Made by a program: the position numbers and the translations under genes. A stretch of DNA of 64,000 bases from Cyrtodaria siliqua (taxonomy: Eukaryota; Mollusca; Bivalvia; Adapedonta; Hiatellidae): NCBI GenBank assembly GCA_037043455.1, contig JAWPHD010010292.1, positions 31,222 through 95,221 of the forward strand, given 5' to 3'. This document shows, piece by piece, positions 22,001-34,700 of the stretch. Positions within the stretch are counted from its first letter, which is position 1. The number at the start of each line of letters is the position of its first letter. A model generated the notes under the pieces. That model made no database searches, was not told the origin of the DNA, and worked only from the letters and a program-made list of their open reading frames with translations.

Positions 22001-22378
22001 GCGCCCAAACGCAATGGCATCGTAGGCCCGCACTGTGCTATAAACACAGAGCAAATTTATTATACAATGAATTAAGGTTAGCTTGGCTCTATTTTATGTG
22101 TCCACAATCTTCGCTATTATCATGTCTTCAGTGCCCAAATTGACAAGACAATGTAATTGAATTGAATTGAATTGAATTGGGGTTTTAAGGCGCACCAACG
22201 AATGTAAGGTTATAGGGCGCCTAACAGGAATGAACATGCCAGGCTCATCCTCCATGTACATCGAGATAAATCTAAATCGCTAACAATAAAGACCACATCC
22301 GTAGAAATTAACAAAATATACACTAAGATATTGTTGTAAAGCTATATAAAAATACGTAATTAGAAACAACCCCAGGCT

Positions 22379-22436
22379 GTGGTTGTTCAGTACGATCTGG
22401 ATACATGATGTATCCAGAATTGTACTGAACAACCAC
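22379..22436. repeat. Near-perfect 58-bp palindrome
   Basis: GTGGTTGTTCAGTAC ... GTACTGAACAACCAC, with inner arms TGGATACAT / ATGTATCCA. Could extrude as a hairpin with almost no loop. Both arms are family B text, so it arose by an inverted duplication of this repeat. Confidence 0.85.
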
Positions 22437-22468
22437 AACCGGAATACATGATGTATCCAGAATTGTAC

Positions 22469-22696
22469 ACTACTTAACCTTTATAATCGGTCACCCAGGT
22501 TTTTTGAAAATAACATGAATACTAAAAATTGGAAATCACCAAAACACATACCATCTTTAAAGGGACACACGACAATCTTGAAAAAACATTGTTGATAAAC
22601 TTAATAAAATATTGGTATGTTTTTCGGTGATTTCCAGTTTTTAGTATTCGTGTTATTTAAAAAAAAATGGTCGACCGATTATAAAAGTTGAGTAGT
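22469..22696. mobile_element. 228-bp foldback MITE with GTAC target duplication
   Basis: Arms of about 88 bp: ACTACTTAACCTTTATAATC on the left against ACTACTCAACTTTTATAATC (reverse complement) on the right, matching through AATACTAAAAATTGGAAATC. GTAC flanks both sides (22465-22468, 22697-22700). The unoccupied sequence AGAATTGTACTGAACAACC stands 45 bp upstream in the palindrome arm. Confidence 0.85.
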
Positions 22697-24639
22697 GTAC
22701 TGAACAACCACAGCGGTCTCAGCCAAAGAGAAAACCAATCTAGGGTACGACCAGACGACTGAACAGAAGAAATGAGTTTAATGTTAGCTAATATTACCCT
22801 CTCATATTTAATATTACTTGAATAGGTTAGAGGTTATATATATGTATTTAGAAAATGACAGATATATTACATTGAATTTGTGTTCCCACGCTTTCCTGAT
22901 AATTAGATAATCAGCTAGACTCCTAATAAGCATATTTCACACTTTTTCATTGTGTTTCAATTTTCTTCTAGATTCGTTCCATATTTTATCCTATACATGT
23001 GTCACAGACTAAAATATGGAATGGGGATATAGGGTAGAATGGAATGGAATGCGATTGGAATCAAAATCTCATACCATTCTAATTCCATTCCATCCCAGGT
23101 TTTAGACTATGCCAATACACCATACCTTTTTACCTTGACACCGGCAACGCAATTTCTCAAATAACTGGTTGTAAAATAGTTAATTGTTGTTGCAATGTGT
23201 ATATTTGTATCGAGTAACTGACTACATACACATAGCACGTTTATAACTAAAGTCAAAGGTCTTCAAATGCAAAAGATACAACAAAGTTCGTCTCAAATTT
23301 GCGAAAATGTATTTGTGTCGGCCATGTTTGAACCAGAGCAACCATACCCTTGCCGTTGGTTGAACTATAGTAGACTGATGACGTCATTCTGGTTGAACCA
23401 TTGCGTATTCGATCGGACCATAGTTAAACTACGCTACTATGGTTCGTGATCGAAGTCACTCACTGAGGGAGAACCCAACTTTCTATATCTATTTATAGAA
23501 CGTAGATTAGACGATTGATAATGATGCGCTTTACGTACTGTCATATACACCGTTTGAGTGAAACTACGGTGTCCTGTTAGGGCCATCTTACCATCGCATC
23601 TTACCATCGACCATCGACCTAGCCATCGAGCATCGACCTAGGTCGATTGTCGATGGTAAGATGCGATGATCGATGGTAAGATGCAATGGTAAGATGCGAT
23701 GGTCGATGGTAAGTTGCGATGGTCGATAGTAAGATGCGATGGTAAGATGCAACGCTCGATGGTAAGATGCGATGGTCGATGGTAAGATGCGATAGACTAT
23801 CGACCATCGCATCTTACCATCGCATCTTTCCATCGAACATCGCATCTTACCATCGACCATCGCATCTTACCATCGCGTCTTACCATCGACCATGGCATCT
23901 TACCATCGACCATCGCATCTTACTATGGCATCTTACATCGACCATCGTATCTTACCATCGCATCTTAACATCGACCATCGCATTTTACCATCGACCATCG
24001 ACTTATGACACACGTGCTAAGGACACTCTTGGTATCGAACTTGACCAAGTTTTCCATTCCCGAATATTGCAAACAAGTGTTTGTGGGCGAGTGAGGATTG
24101 CATGCATTGAAGGAATACGTGAAACATAATTATATAAAGGAAAGCGGACACATTTCACAATCAACTTTTTAAATGACACTAATTGATTCTAACTATGCAT
24201 AAAACATGCAATGCCTCATTTTTTAAGGTCAAGCATCCTTATATTTTACTAGTTGTCTGAAGGTGTAAAGAAACATTAAGAGCATGGTGGGGGCAGATGC
24301 GGTCTGGAATGAATCGAGTCAATCCACATACAGGGTATAGATCCAGGTTTTAACAAGGCTGTCCGCAATTCGAGGTTGGTGAGTATTTATTCGAAGATTT
24401 ATATAGGCGCTTGCACTGCCACCCTTCCTCTCCCCCACTGGGACCTACTCAAACCAAGGCATAGAAGGGTGACAATGACAGGTTTGTTGTACTTCTGAAT
24501 TCCGAAGTTTGAAGTCTGATAGATTGCACGCGTCTATAGGTGAGCTGTAATTCCGTAATAAGGCCAAACAAAACAATGTGTCTTTAGGCGGGGCTCTATA
24601 TTTCAATTTTCACCCCAGGTTTAGGGTAACATGCCAGAA

Positions 24640-24800
24640 AATAGTAGGTAGGGTAGGTACGGATTTATTTTCATATATATTTTAGAATATATATATATAT
24701 ATATTATTATATATATATATAGGAACATAGCATTTTATATCCAAAACAGCCTGCAATTTTTATATTTTTCTGGTAAATTAAAAAAAAATACTGGGTTTCA
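24640..24800. repeat. (AT)n tract
   Basis: TATATATATATATATTATTA run near 24690-24722 with AT-rich flanks, inside the 23563-25506 element. Confidence 0.8.
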
Positions 24801-24980
24801 ATAGAAAAAATAGGTAGGGTCGGTTTACTTAGCCTAAACACACATAACCTTTTGCAAAGCCTAAGTTGAACGCCCGTATAAAATCAACTAGAATTCACCC
24901 ACACCCACCTACCAAACATGGTTGAATAGTTTTCATTTAATATTTAATAAAATTGTCTCACTGACAAACCTGAGATTATA

Positions 24981-25007
24981 TTGAGAGAGAGAGAGAGAGA
25001 GAGAGAG
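24981..25007 (+). repeat. (GA)n microsatellite
   Basis: About 13 GA units, then a G-rich purine run to 25045, next to the tail of the minus-strand SINE. Confidence 0.8.
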
Positions 25008-25049
25008 TGGCGGGGTGGGGAGAGAGGATAGAGGAGAGAGGGGTGTCGA

Positions 25050-25328
25050 TAAAACGATTGATTGATTGAATTGGATTTTATAGTCGCACCAACAGCTAAG
25101 GTCATATGGCGACTTTCCAGCTTCCATTGGTGGAGGAAGACCCCAGGTGCCCCTCCGGGCAATTTTCGTGCACGGGCGGGCACCTTGGTAGAACCACCGA
25201 CGTTCCGCAAGCCAGCTGGATAGCTTCCTCACATAAAGATTCCTAGGCCCCTGAGGGATCGAACCTACAGCGTTGAGGGGCAATTGATTTCAAGTCAGAG
25301 ACGTTAACCACTCGGCCAAGAGGCCTAA
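25050..25328 (-). repeat. tRNA-Ser(UGA)-derived SINE (S2), full length
   Basis: Minus strand begins AGGCCTCTTGGCCGAGTGG (A box, TGGCCGAGTGGTTAA), then CTGACTTGAAATCAATTG with the TGA anticodon-loop text of tRNA-Ser, then GGTTCGATCCC (B box). A tRNA-unrelated body follows, ending GACTATAAAATCCAATTCAA and an (ATCA)n tail. Intact boxes A and B suggest a pol III-competent copy. It is a SINE, not a tRNA gene: the acceptor stem cannot pair. Confidence 0.85.
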
Positions 25329-25506
25329 TGTACATTATGATTGATGCGATGGTCGATGGTAAGATGCGATGGTCGGTGGTAAGATGCGATGGTAAGATGC
25401 GATGGTCGATGGTAAGATGCGATGGTCGGTGGTAAGATGCGATGGTAAGACGCGATGGTCGATGGTAAGATGCGATGGTAAGATGGCCCTAACAAGACAC
25501 CGTAGT

Positions 25507-25721
25507 TAACACTGATAACCTTGCAAACATATAGGTATACCGTATGTAAACCGTGTCATTGAGCATGTAATCATGATGACGAATAATGTAAGTATCATTC
25601 GCGGTGTATCTTATCAATAGATACTGTGTCAAATGGTGATTACAGTCGGTTCAAAGGAGAGTGTGCCACCAACAACATCCTAACGCAACACTAACCACTA
25701 AATATTCCCCTAGAAACAACG
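25507..25721 (+). promoter_or_regulatory. Presumed promoter and 5' leader of P450 gene 2
   Basis: Only about 215 bp separate the right end of an inverted-repeat element (23563-25506) from the start codon. No canonical TATA box is seen at a fitting distance. GGTTCAAAGGAGAG near 25650 resembles a nuclear-receptor direct repeat with one-base spacer, the kind of site that controls CYP3 genes in vertebrates, but the match is loose. The motif at 25528-25550 resembles the terminal repeat of the element at 26476-26962. Confidence 0.35.
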
Positions 25722-25780
25722 ATGGACACACTGAATGTCTGCTGGACGACTGGTGTGCTGATTATCACAACTGTAGCACT
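25722..25780 (+). CDS. P450 gene 2, coding exon 1 (membrane anchor)
   Basis: Encodes residues 1-19 plus two bases of codon 20, starting MDTLNVCWTT and continuing into a hydrophobic stretch (GVLIITTVA), the usual P450 signal-anchor. The ATG sits in AACGATGG, with G at +4. Donor GTAAGT follows at 25781. No in-frame ATG upstream gives a better N-terminus. The split codon CT+T makes Leu20 with exon 2, which supports the join. Confidence 0.82.
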
Positions 25781-28700
25781 GTAAGTACATACTAACGTTC
25801 TCATTTGTTTATTATCCTTCCTTTCACAGCCTTCATCGTTTTGGAGGGCTGGCGTGGGGCAGTCGGTATCGCGGCGGATTCGTAACCGGAGGCCCCGGGT
25901 TTAATCCTCCGTGGTGCCATCGTCGGTGTGTTCTTGGACAAGACAATTTCCCTTAGAAACGTATGGGGACGTAAACCGGGCGGTCCCGTGTATCGGTCCG
26001 AGCACGTTAAAGAATCTATTCGATGATAAGAGTAGGGCACTGTTCCCGGATTCCTATGTATCCTTCCCCGGGCTCTAAAGAACCTATACCGTGTTGATGA
26101 GCCGTGTTAAACAACATTACATTCAATTCATCATTTTGAATATCTGACCGTCCCCCGCCCCCCCCCCCCCCCCTCCCACCCCCCTCACCCCCCTCCCCCC
26201 CCCCCCCCCCCACGAAAAATAGATATGCTCTTTCAACTTATCTCGGACCGTTCCATCCAGAGTAAATAAAACCAATCAGATGGCTCAGAATTCCAATACT
26301 TGCACCATTCCCCCCCCCCCCCCCCCCCCCCCCGAAAACTAGATATGCTCTTTCAACTTATCTCGGACCGTTCCATCCAGTAAATTAAACCAATCAGATG
26401 GCTCAGAATTTCAAATACTTGCACCATTTATTCATGAAGATTTTACTACCAAGCTCTTCATGGTTTAGAGTGTGACCTATATAGGTGTACCGGAAGTAAA
26501 TAAAGTCCCATTGAGCCCTGTGTAAATTTTAAAAAACCTCCCTAGCTGGTCATTTTTCAAAATGAATTTCAAACTAAGATTCACTTACATACTCTTAGTG
26601 ATGTGGCCTTCCTCTCTAGAAAACTGCTGAGAAAAGTAGGGGTCATGTGGCATATAAGAAAATAAAATTCTCATCTTTGTTGCCACCGTAAACAAAATGC
26701 ATTCATTCGGCACCCCTTACATGTATTCTACTTTCATTTTCAAAACCTTCAAGTGATAAATAAAATCAACATATAGCCATGCAAATGGTTCTTACCTCTC
26801 ACAAACAAGTCAATGAACCCATTTCAGCCAGTAAAACAGACCCTAAATACTCAAAAATGCCTTTTATCACAAGAAAAAGTGACGGATTATATTATTGGGA
26901 ACTCCTTTCGACTACACCAGGCATGAATACCAAAGTGATTTACTTCCGGTATGCCTATAGAGACTATCGATAAAATCTATCGTAAACACTAAGCCGGATA
27001 GTCTATGAAGAGAGTTCTTATTGGTGAAGATTTCTCTTCATAGCCTCTAGCCTATACTTAAATACATATATTCCATTAAATGCTCGAGGTCATCGGCAAT
27101 ATCACTTTCTATTTTCAGTCATCTTTTTTAATCTGAAAACTCGCATATTAGTATCAGATATATTATTTTAATTACTTCTAAATAATCAGCAGACTTGTAT
27201 ACTTCTCTAGTAACAGAAGTCAGTTTTACCGGAAAGTGAATATATACATCTAGTAACAGTGCCAATATGAACAGGTCAAGGTCACAGTCAATGCCACTGT
27301 CTGGGACAGAAATAAGTAACCGGAAATTGCCGGAAATTGACGCACGCACACACACACACGCACGCATGCACGCACACCCGCACGAAACGCAGGCGCGCGG
27401 ATATTCTAGTAATTCGTGGATTGTGCGATCATTTCCAGCCAGGAACAAATTCGGATGAACTATCGAACTTCTTAAAATATGTTCCCTTTGACCAGTCCTT
27501 TACATGAGATTTAAAACCGAAATAAATCCAGCTAAAATACCCATTGCAATACGACGGTAAATATTCGTTTATACGTACAATGTGCGGACACTGCAGCAGT
27601 GTCGATTCTAGCAGTACCTTGTCAGCAAGCTGTCGAGGTTATATGGTCCTAGCATAAGTAATTTACGGACCTTCTTAAAAGCAGGTGTATATGCAACATT
27701 GAACTGAATAAAATATACAAATAGTAGAGTTATTTATAAAAATAGCTCATCATTCCTGAGACGAAAAAACAACAACTGTCAAACAAAGGACAACGCGAAA
27801 AGGAGCAGGTATTTCCAGCGGCCATTTTTGCACTGCCGTTCCAAGGCAATGGCAAATTCCTATTGTCAACCAGTTTATGTTTGTAGTATCATATCTTGCC
27901 TTTTATTTATCTTTGTAATTATGGTCCCTGAATGCTACATTTCCTGTTCGACTTTTATATCTACTTCTATCAGATGTTGACACAATTATATTCAGTTTTC
28001 TGTACCGCCACTTCACAAAGCTGCGTCGCTGTGGAATCCCAGGACCGACGCCATGGCCTTTCTTCGGGAACTCTCTACAGCAACAAAAACTGGTATGACT
28101 TTCGGACTAGTAACAGCGGAGTTATGGCCCTTGATTTAGTTAAATATGATATAGTTTGCCTCGCTAAGACAACAGGGAATTCATTTTTCATCCGAACTTT
28201 ACCAAACTTTACCAAGCTTTTGTTAATATCAATTAAGCTCCGACAAGTTTGAAAACCATCAATTTCGGACTAGTAACAGCGGAGTTATGGCCCTTGATTT
28301 CGTTAACTATGATATAGTTTGCCTCGCTAAGACAACAGGGAATTCATTTTTCATCCGAACTTTACCAAACTTTACCAAGCTTTACCAAGCTCGGAGAAGT
28401 TTGAAAAACAGCTAGAACGGGCCAGTAACAACGGAGTTATGACCCTTGATTTAGTTAAAAATGCTATAGTGTGCCTCGTTAAGCATGTTAAGGGATAGTG
28501 CATTCATTTTTCATCGAATTTTTACCAAACTTTACCAGAATGTTAATATCAATGAAAGCTGCAACAAGTTTAAAAAACAGCCAAATCGGACTAGTAAAAG
28601 CGGAGTTATGGCCATTGATTTAGTAAAAAATGTTGTATTTTGCCTTCTAGACGATACGGAATTCATTTTTCATCCAATCTTTACCAAACTTTACCAGATT

Positions 28701-31700
28701 GTTAATATCAATGAAAACTCGGACAGCCATAGTAAGCAGACCAGTAACAGTGGAGTTATGGCCCTTGATTTAGTTCAAACTGATGTATTTTGCCTCATTA
28801 AGACAATAGGGTTTTTATTTGGCCTGATTTTAATGAAACTTTGCAGGGTTGATCAGTACCAAATCTAGTTATGCGTCACCCTGTTCCGGTTGAATGATTT
28901 TTGGCGGAGTTATTGCCCTTTAAAAGTTGAATACACAATCTTTGTCTGGACTATTTTTCCTGAACCCTTTTCGGATTTCAACGAAACTTGGCGGGATGAT
29001 CAGTATCAGGCCTAGTGCTGCATATCATCACCGTGTTCCGGTTGAATGATGTTTGGCTGAGTTATATCCCTTTAAATGTTTAATACATTAACTTTGGTCT
29101 AGTTCTCCTGACCCCCTGGCCGGATTTCAACGAAACGTTGCAGGTATGATCAGTGTCAAGCCTAATAATGCATGTCTTCGCCCTATTTCGGTTGAAAGAT
29201 TTTTGGCGGAGTTATGGCCCTTTAAAGGTTTTAATACACAAAGTGTGTCGGAACTAGTTCTCCTGAAACCCTGGCCGGATTTCAGTGAAACATTGCAGGG
29301 ATGATCAGTACATGGCCTAGTTGTGCTGATCATCGCCGTGTTCCGGATTAATGCCATTTTGCAGAGTTATAGCCTTTTCAATGTTTTGATACTCTGAATG
29401 TTTTGATACAAAAACATTATCCAGACTAGTCTCTTCTGAACTTCTGGCCTAATTTCAAGAATTTTGGCGGGGATGATGTGTACCAAGCCTAGATGCGCTT
29501 ATCATCGCCGTGTTCCAGTTGAATGATTTTTGGCAGAGATTTGGCCTTTTAAAGGTTCTAATACACTAACTTTGTGAATACTATTTCTCCTGAACGCATG
29601 GCTGGATTTCAACGAAACTTGGCAGGGATGATCAGTACCTGGCCTAGTTGCACATAATATCATCATCGTGTTTTTTTGACTGATTTTTGACACAGCTATT
29701 ACCCCTTATATACAAACTTTGTCCGGACGAGTTTTCCTGAACTCCTGGCAGGATTTCAGTGAAACTTGGCAGGAATGATCAGTACCAAGCCTAGCAGCGC
29801 ATATTGTTGTCGTGTTCCCCATAAAATATTATAGCCAGTAGAGCTGAACAGGCCCTCTTGGGCCTCTTGTTTATAGTTTGTGTCGCTTTAAATTAAACGA
29901 ACACAATGTAAATAAATATATTCTTATTAAGGGAACTGAGGTTGCGGAACAGATGTGGCTGAAGAAATACGGCAAAGTATATGGGTATGTACAAACTGTA
30001 TCAATGTCTTATGACATGTCATCAGTATATTTCAAAATGACAACAGGATGTATCATTTACTACAGCACTAAACAAACTCTTAATTTGCATTACGTGTTCC
30101 GATTATTAACTTCCATACCCCATCCAACCCCTTTGGCTTAATTAGGTAATTTTAAACAGGTTATCGCATTTGTTTAATGAAAAATGTATTTAAACATCTT
30201 TAATTGTCGAAATACCCGTTATAAAATCCTGCTAATATAAGCTTTCCCAACACTTAATGGAATTAGGGCAGGATCACGTGAAATATCAATAAATACTGAA
30301 TAAATACTGAAAAGGGAATCCCTATCTCTTTCTATTCTAATATAAATTGAAATAGTTGTGTTATCTATGAATTACATATTTTGCAGATACATAATTGTAA
30401 CATCCCCTTTTTTAAATGTTCCGTTTATTTGAAGGAAACTATATCTGTATGTGCAAAGTTGACTAATATTGTTTGTGTCCAGTGAATATCATTGATTTTT
30501 CAGAAGATACCAAGGCTTCATTAAAAATGTGGTAGTGACGGACCCTGAGGTGTTGAAGTCCATCCTTATCAAAGACTTTACCAACTTTACCGATAGGGCT
30601 GTGAGTTACTTTCATAATCTCATAAGTACTATTTATAATATTAATATATCGACAGTTTACTATCTTGAAGCAATGGGAAGGGTTGTTCTGAACATTTATA
30701 AAATGTATATATGAGTGTAAATACATGTATGACAATGACAATACAAAACGATGAAACAGTAATGATAAGTCATAGTTTGAGTGGTCAAGACATTAAACAA
30801 TACAACATCAGCTGTTGATTATCTTTTGAACAGACTAGAAGAAGTTTTGAAACAGCGGTGAATACAGATGCAACTGAAGAAAGTAAACAGCGGTGAATAC
30901 AGATGCAACTGAAGAAACCAATGTTTTGTATAAGCATGTTACCGACAAAATATAAATTGCTTAATAAACAAGACGCATTTTAAGTCATGCTGAGCATGTA
31001 ATACGTAAGATAAATGTTGACACTTACTTTAAAAGATATTCTGATCCAAAGATGTAAATTCACAAGTGAGCCTTGGCACATGTTGCAATGCCACTGCTAC
31101 AATATGTTAAGAACTATTTAAGATATTTGAATACATCTTTGGTCTCAGTCCCACATATTCTGATATTGGAACACCAGCACATTCATCCTTCAACTTTCCA
31201 ATCACCTTCTTATTGTTTTCGTCACGGAGTGGATTGTTATTTGTTTGTAAAAATTGTAGTCCTATTGTCCACCCTTTTATTTTTTATATCATATGCCTTA
31301 CCTTTACCCATTTTTGCAAACAATTCTATGCGTTTTAACTAAATCAAGGGCCATAACTCTGGTGTTTCTGATCCGATCTGGCTGGTTTTTAAAATCGCTA
31401 GAGCTTTCATTGGCATCAACAATATAGTAACGTTTGGAAATGTTTTGCTTGACTGATCCTTGAATGCTACATTTCCAGTTCTGGTTTGGTTGACTCTGAT
31501 CCTTGAATGCTACATTTCCAGTTCTTGTTTGGTTGACTCTGATCCTTGAATGCTACATTTCCAGTACTGGTTTGGTTGACTCTGATCCGTGAATGCTACA
31601 TTTCCAGATATGGTTTGGTTAACTCTGATCCTTGAATGCAATATTGCCAGTTCTGGTTTGGTTGACTCTGATCCTTGAATGCTACATTTCCAGTTCTGGT

Positions 31701-34700
31701 TTGGTTGACTAGGATCCTTGAATGCTACATTTCCAGGTAAGGTTTGGTTGATTCTGATCCTTGAAAGCTACATTTCCAGTTCTGGTTTGGTTGACTCTGA
31801 TCCTTGAATGCTACATTTCCAGTTCTGGTTTGGTTGATTCTGATCCTTGAAAGCTACATTTCCAGATTCTGATCCTTGAATGCTACATTTCCAGTTCTGC
31901 TTTGGTTGACTCTGGTCCTTGAATGCAACATTTCCAGTTCTGGTTTGGTTGACTTTGATCCTTGAATGCTACATTTCCAGTTCTGGTTTGGTTGACTCTG
32001 ATCCTTGAATGCTACATTTCCAGTTCTGGTTTGGGTGACTCTGATCCTTGAATGTTACATTTCCAGTTCTGGTTTGGTTGACTCTGATCCTTGAATGCTA
32101 CATTTCCAGTTCTGGTTTGGTTGACTCTGATTCTTGAATGCTACCTTTCCAGTTTTAGTTTGGTTGACTCGGATCCTTAAATGCTACATTTCCAGTTCTG
32201 GTTTAGTTGACTCGGATCCTTGAATGCTACATTGCCAGTTCTGGTTTGGTTGACTGAGATCCTTGAATGCTACATTTCCAGTTCTGGTTTGGTTGACTCT
32301 GATCCTTGAATGCTACATTTCCAGTTCTGGTTTGGTTGACTCTGATCCTTGAATGCTACATTTCCAGTTCTGGTTTAGTTGACTCTGATCCTTGAATGCT
32401 ACATTTCCAATTCTGGTTTGGTTGACTCTGATCCTTGAATGCTACATTTCCAGTTCTGCTTTGGTTGACTCTGATCCTTGAATGCTACATTTTCAGTTCT
32501 GGTTTGGTTGACTTTGATCCTTGAATGCTACATTTCCAGTTCTAGTTTGGTTGACTCTGATCCTTAAATGCTACATTTCCAGTTCTGGTTTGGTTGACTC
32601 TGATCCTTGAATGTTACATTTCCAGTTCTGGTTTGGTTGACTCTGATCCTTGAATGCTACATTTCAAGTTCTGGTTTGGTTGACTCTGATCCTTGAATGC
32701 TACCTTTCCAGTTCTAGTTTGGTTGACTCGGATCCTTAAATGCTACATTTCCAGTTCTGGTTTAGTTGACTCGGATCCTTGAATGCTACATTGCCAGTTC
32801 TGGTTTGGTTAACTCGGATCCTTGAATGCTACATTTCCAGTTCTAGTTTAGTTGAATCTGATCCTTGAATGCTACATTTCCAGTTCTGGTTTGGTTGACT
32901 CTGATCCTTGAATGCTACATTTCCAGTTATGGTTTGGTTGACTCTGATCCTTGAATGCTACATTTCCAGTTATGGTTTGGTTGACTCTGATCCTTGAATG
33001 CTACATTTCCATTTCTGGTTTGGTTGACTCGGATCCTTGAATGCTACATTTCCAGTTCTGGTTTGGTTGACTCGTATCCTTGAATGCTACATTTCAAGTT
33101 CTGGTTTGGTTGACTCGGATCCTTGAATGCTACATTTCCAGTTCTGGTTTAGTTGACTCTGATCCTTGAATGCTACATTTCCAGTTCTGGTTTGGTTGAC
33201 TCTGATCCTTAAAAGATACATTTTCAGTGATGGTTTGGTTGACTCTGATCCTTGAATGCTACATTTCAAGTTATAGTTTGGTTAACACTGATCCTTGAAT
33301 GCTACATTTCCATTTCTAGTATCGTTGACTCTGATCCTTGAATGCTACATTTCCAGTTCTGGTTTGGTTAACTCTGATCCTTGAATGCTACATTTTCAGT
33401 TTTGGTTTGGTTGCTTCTGATCCTTGAAAGCTACATTTCCAGTTCTGGTTTGGTTGACTCTGATCCTTGAATGCTACATTTCCAGTTCTGGTTTGGTTGA
33501 CTCTGATCCTTGAATGCTACATTTCCAGTTCTTGTTTGGTTGACTCTGATCCTTGAATGCTACCTTTCCAGTTCTGGTTTGTTTGACTCTGATCCTTGAA
33601 AGCTACATTTCCAGCTCTGGTTTGGTTGACTCTGATCCTTGAAAGCTACATTTCCAGTTCTGGTTTGGTTGACTCTGATCCTTGAATGCTATATTTCCAG
33701 TTCTGGTTTGGTTGACTCTGATCCTTGAATGCTACATTTCCAGTTCTGGTTTGGTTGCCTCTGATCCTTGAAAGCTACATTTTCAGCTCTGGTTTGGTTG
33801 ACTCTGATCCTTGAATGCTACATTTCTAATTCTGGTTTGGTTGACTCTGATCCTTGATTGCTACATTTCCAGTTCTGGTTTGGTTGACTCCGATCCTTGA
33901 ATGCTACCTTTCCAGTTCTGGTTTGGTTGACTCGTATCCTTGAATGCTACATTTCCAGCTCTGGTTTGGTTGACTCGGATCCTTGAATGCTACATTTCCA
34001 GTTCTGGTTTGGTTGACTCTGATCCTTGAATGCTACATTTCCAGGTCTGGTTTGGTTGACTCTGATCCTTGAATGCTACATTTCCAGTTATGGTTTGGTT
34101 GACTCTGATCATTGAATGCTACATTTCCAGTTATGGTTTGGTTGATTCTGATCCGTGAATGCTACATTTCCAGATATGGTTTGGTTAACTCTGATCCTTG
34201 AATGCAATATTTCCAGTTCTGATTTGGTTGACTCTGATCCTTGAATGCTACATTTCCAGTTCTGGTTTGGTTGACTAGGATCTTTGAATGCTACATTTCC
34301 AGGTTAGGTTTGGTTGATTCTGATCCTTGAAAGCTACATTTCTAGTTCTGGTTTGGTTCACTCTGATCCTTGAATGCTACATTTCCAGTTCTGGTTTGGT
34401 TGATTCTGATCCTTGAAAGCTAGATTTCCAGATTCTGATCCTTGAATGCTACATTTCCAGTTCTACTTTGGTTGACTCTGATCCTTGAATGCTACATTTC
34501 CAGTTCTGATTTGGTTGACTTTCATCCTTGAATGCTACATTTCCAGTTCTGATTTGGTTGACTCTGATCCTTGAATGCTACATTTCCAGTTCTGGTTTGG
34601 TTGACTCTGATCCTTGAATGTTATATTTCCAGTTCTGGTTTGGTTGACTCTGATCCTTGAATGCTACATTTCCAGTTCTGGTTTGGTTGACTCTGATCCT

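Larger units (their letters stand above)
22004..23200 (-). repeat. Family B plus composite repeat, inverted copy of 10.2-10.87 kb
   Basis: Minus-strand family B tail (CAAACGCAATGGCATCGTAG at about 22010, AACCAATCTAGGGTACGACC at about 22732) continues into GAATGGAATGCGATTGGAAT (23040) and TTAATTGTTGTTGCAA (23180), the reverse order of 10215-10870. Interrupted by (AATTG)n at 22155-22180, a SINE-type scrap 22180-22270, a palindrome and a MITE. Confidence 0.75.
23563..25506. mobile_element. 1.9 kb element with satellite-like inverted ends
   Basis: Ends match in inverted orientation: CTACGGTGTCCTGTTAGGGC on the left and GCCCTAACAAGACACCGTAG on the right. They are followed inward by arrays of CATCGCATCTTACCATCGAC (23581-24000, with an internal strand switch near 23640 and 23800) and its complement (25345-25485). 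Between lie unrelated DNA, an (AT)n tract and a minus-strand SINE. No transposase is seen; foldback-type or Helentron-like architecture are both possible. Confidence 0.7.

Noticed and set aside
23588..24129. Overlapping ORFs on both strands rich in HLTIDHRIL
   Set aside because: Readings of the CATCGCATCTTACCATCGAC satellite in the ends of the 23563-25506 element.
25255..25328. tRNA-Ser gene
   Set aside because: Boxes A and B and the anticodon loop are tRNA-like, but the acceptor stem does not pair and the sequence continues into a SINE body with a simple-repeat tail.
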